This document shows, one piece after another, positions 6,748 through 8,522 of a stretch of DNA of 8,522 bases. Numbering within the stretch: position 1 is the first letter of the stretch; the number at the start of each line of letters is the position of its first letter. The notes beneath the pieces were generated by a model. It made no database searches, was not told the origin of the DNA, and saw only the letters and a program-made list of their open reading frames with translations. This stretch comes from an uncultured Prevotella sp. (GTDB taxonomy: Bacteria > Bacteroidota > Bacteroidia > Bacteroidales > Bacteroidaceae): positions 1 through 8,522 of the forward strand of contig CALCUV010000240.1 in the NCBI GenBank assembly GCA_937906765.1, in the 5' to 3' direction. The position numbers and the translations under genes were made by a program.

Positions 6748-7764
6748 ATGAAAGTTCGAAACATTTTCTTAATCATCGGGATAGTGTTATTCCTCATTCT
6801 TGGTGGAATAGCGTATTATGTCATTAATTTCTACGCCCTAACCCCATTTAGCGATTCACAAACCTCACACACATTATACATTTATAAGCATGACACACAA
6901 ACCTCTGTTGCCAACCAACTTTCAGAGATTAACCCTCAAAAGTTTAAAGCAATAGCATTGATGTGGCACTTCAAGGACTATACGCCACGCCCTGGCAAAT
7001 ATGAAATCACCCCTTCTCAAAATGCTATTGATATCTTCCGCATGTTGAGAAATGGGCAACAGAAACCCATTAACCTTGTCGTAAACCCAGCTTGGACGGT
7101 AGAGATTATGGCATCTCGCCTTGCGCCTCAGTTGATGGTTGACTCTGCCGAGTTGGTTTCTTTCTTAAATGACACAACCACACTTCACTTAATGAATTGC
7201 ACTCGCGAGACGCTCCCCGCTCATTTCATCCCTAACACCTATGAGGTGTATTGGACAATCACTCCCAAGCAATTAGTGGAACGTTTGGAAAAGGAGTATA
7301 AGAACTTTTGGACTCCCGAACGTCGTCAGAAAGCGGAGAAACTTGGATTGTCACAACATGAAGTAAGCACATTGGCATCTATCGTTTGTCGAGAAACGAA
7401 TAATAAAGCAGAAATGCCCGTCATTGCAGGATTATACCTCAATCGTCTGCACAAAAAGATGCCCCTTCAAGCCTGCCCCACCGTTATCTTTGCACGTAAG
7501 GATTTCTCCATCCGTCGCTTAACTGACCCCATGAATCCCGATTCTCCTTACAACACTTATCGCTATGCGGGTTTACCTCCTGGTCCCATTTTCATCCCTT
7601 CAATCGTTGCTATAGATGCTGTGTTAAACGCTCAAAAGAACGAATATATATATATGTGCGCGAAGGAAGATTTTTCAGGCACTCATAACTTTGCCACCAC
7701 CTATGCCGAGCACCAACGTAATGCCGCAAAATATCAGCGCGCTTTCAAACAACGATTCAAATAA
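6748..7764 (+). CDS. mltG: Endolytic murein transglycosylase MltG (YceG-like)
   Basis: MltG is an inner-membrane-anchored enzyme that cuts nascent glycan strands of peptidoglycan, leaving 1,6-anhydro-muramyl ends and so setting strand length. The 338-residue protein has a positively charged start and one transmembrane segment at about residues 6-28 (NIFLIIGIVLFLILGGIAYY), with the rest periplasmic. Family motifs are FIPNTYEVYW (160-169), LASIVCRETN (209-218) with the catalytic Glu216, GLYLNRL (228-234), QACPTVIFA (241-249) and SPYNTYRYAGLPPGPI (266-281). The last stretch, THNFATTYAEHQRN, is the usual C-terminal motif. The length is typical. The start is an ATG behind a clear promoter. hemW follows on the same strand after 121 bases with no ordinary terminator between, so the two may be co-transcribed. 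Confidence 0.95.
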   Translation: MKVRNIFLIIGIVLFLILGGIAYYVINFYALTPFSDSQTSHTLYIYKHDTQTSVANQLSEINPQKFKAIALMWHFKDYTPRPGKYEITPSQNAIDIFRMLRNGQQKPINLVVNPAWTVEIMASRLAPQLMVDSAELVSFLNDTTTLHLMNCTRETLPAHFIPNTYEVYWTITPKQLVERLEKEYKNFWTPERRQKAEKLGLSQHEVSTLASIVCRETNNKAEMPVIAGLYLNRLHKKMPLQACPTVIFARKDFSIRRLTDPMNPDSPYNTYRYAGLPPGPIFIPSIVAIDAVLNAQKNEYIYMCAKEDFSGTHNFATTYAEHQRNAAKYQRAFKQRFK

Positions 7765-7765
7765 T

Positions 7766-7886
7766 GGACAACGGTGAACGGTGAACGATGAACGGTTAAC
7801 GTTTAAAGTTTAACGATTATCCCTCTTCATCGTTCACCGTTAAACGTTTCCCCTTCCCACTTCACCGTTAACGTTCATAGTTCCCA
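7766..7886. repeat. Degenerate heptanucleotide array B, with direct and inverted halves
   Basis: Eight contiguous 7-base units start at 7766, 7773, 7780, 7787, 7794, 7801, 7808 and 7815, including ggtgaac twice, gatgaac, ggttaac and gtttaac. This is the same unit type as array A. From 7825 the same units appear in reverse complement with the same period (cttcatc, gttcacc, gttaaac and so on), with one 6-base unit at 7867-7872. They end on the A of the hemW start codon. The change of orientation creates a perfect 16-bp inverted repeat: AACGGTGAACGATGAA at 7777-7792 against 7826-7841, with a 33-base loop. The array occupies the entire mltG-hemW gap. Confidence 0.82.
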
Positions 7887-8522
7887 TGCTATACATTCAC
7901 ATCCCATTTTGCCAACAACGCTGCATCTATTGTGACTTTTATTCTACCACACAATCTATAGACAAAGCGCTTGCCTACGTTCAGGCCACAGGCAATGAAA
8001 TGCGCCATCGAAGCAAAGAACTTCCAACGACGCAACTTTCGTCCGTATATATTGGAGGTGGCACTCCCTCACTGCTTCCTCACGAAGCCATTCATCAGTT
8101 ATTCAGTGCCGTACGCACAAACTTCACACTCTCCGAAGGCGCTGAAATTACCTTCGAGGCAAATCCTGACGACATCACTCCTGATTTAATTGACGTGCTC
8201 ATTTCTGTTGGGGTGAACAGAATTAGTTTGGGAGTGCAAAGTTTCAATGACCAACAATTACAATTGCTACGCCGTAGGCACACCGCCAATCAAGCCATTG
8301 AGGCGGTCCATCTTATTCATCGCAAAGGGATTTCCCATATTAGCATAGACCTTATTTATGGTCAACCTCAGCAACCCCTTGCTTCTTGGGACGATGATTT
8401 AAAGACAGCCCTCTCCCTCCCCATTGATCATTTGTCTGCTTATGCCTTGTCCGTGGAAGAGGCAACCCCCTTGCAACGCCTCATAAAGAATCAAACGCTC
8501 TCGTTACCCTCGGATGAAACAA
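7886..8522 (+). CDS. hemW: Heme chaperone HemW, radical SAM (3' end outside the window)
   Basis: An uninterrupted frame from the ATG at 7886 to the window end gives 212 residues of a protein usually about 375 long. It begins MLYIHIPFCQQRCIYCDFYS, the radical-SAM cluster motif CxxxCxYC (Cys9, Cys13, Cys16) that binds a [4Fe-4S] cluster with S-adenosylmethionine. GGGTPS (57-62), FEANPDD (90-96), RISLGVQSF (112-120) and DLIYGQP (155-161) follow, all typical of HemW. The fourth cysteine of true coproporphyrinogen dehydrogenase HemN (CxxxCxxCxC) is replaced by Phe18, which favours HemW, a heme-binding and heme-delivering protein often mis-annotated as HemN. The start codon is the only sensible one: it directly precedes the family N terminus. 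The leader is formed by heptad array B and has no Shine-Dalgarno site. Confidence 0.93.
   Translation, partial: MLYIHIPFCQQRCIYCDFYSTTQSIDKALAYVQATGNEMRHRSKELPTTQLSSVYIGGGTPSLLPHEAIHQLFSAVRTNFTLSEGAEITFEANPDDITPDLIDVLISVGVNRISLGVQSFNDQQLQLLRRRHTANQAIEAVHLIHRKGISHISIDLIYGQPQQPLASWDDDLKTALSLPIDHLSAYALSVEEATPLQRLIKNQTLSLPSDET

Noticed and set aside
6588..6797. 69-codon minus-strand frame across the mltG promoter
   Set aside because: It overlaps the mltG start and both inferred promoters, and its composition looks like the complement of regulatory and coding DNA.
7766..7886. CRISPR-like array
   Set aside because: Units are 7 bases long with no spacers and no cas genes nearby.

Overview
This window looks like chromosomal DNA of a Bacteroidales bacterium, most likely a Prevotellaceae relative. 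The signs are a Bacteroidota-style outer-membrane receptor (carboxypeptidase-regulatory-like domain, plug, then barrel), start codons with A-rich leaders instead of Shine-Dalgarno sites, and three matches to the Bacteroidota -7 promoter element TAnnTTTG. The genus is inferred from protein style only.

Layout. Positions 1-311 (+) hold the C-terminal end of an unrecognised gene. It is followed after 33 bases by a complete TonB-dependent-receptor-like outer-membrane protein (345-2666, +). A strong two-part hairpin at 2764-2808 separates it from a convergent small TIR-domain gene (2936-3391, -). A 400-base AT-rich gap without genes follows. Next come two separately transcribed minus-strand genes: lptB, the LPS-export ATPase (3793-4629), and a fatty-acyl-CoA-ligase-like AMP-binding enzyme (4892-6556). 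A divergent promoter region (6557-6747) leads into mltG, an endolytic murein transglycosylase (6748-7764, +), and then the 5' part of hemW (7886 to the window end, +), which is open at its 3' end.

Functional picture. Most of the window is ordinary cell-envelope and housekeeping biology: LPS export (LptB), peptidoglycan strand termination (MltG), fatty-acid activation, an outer-membrane transporter, and a radical-SAM heme chaperone (HemW). Transcription units are well delimited. lptB has its own promoter and terminator, and the acyl-CoA ligase gene is followed by a hairpin.

Unusual elements. Two intergenic regions about 3.1 kb apart (4659-4747 and 7766-7886) are built almost entirely of a degenerate 7-bp tandem unit of the form G-D-T-K-A-A-C. 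The first would form most of the lptB mRNA leader. The second fills the mltG-hemW gap from 2 bases after one stop codon to the next start codon, and it switches orientation half way, giving a 16-bp perfect inverted repeat. I see no function stated for these by any family I know. The solitary TIR gene in an AT-rich pocket is the other accessory-like element. No complete defence system, CRISPR array, tRNA, rRNA or insertion sequence was found.
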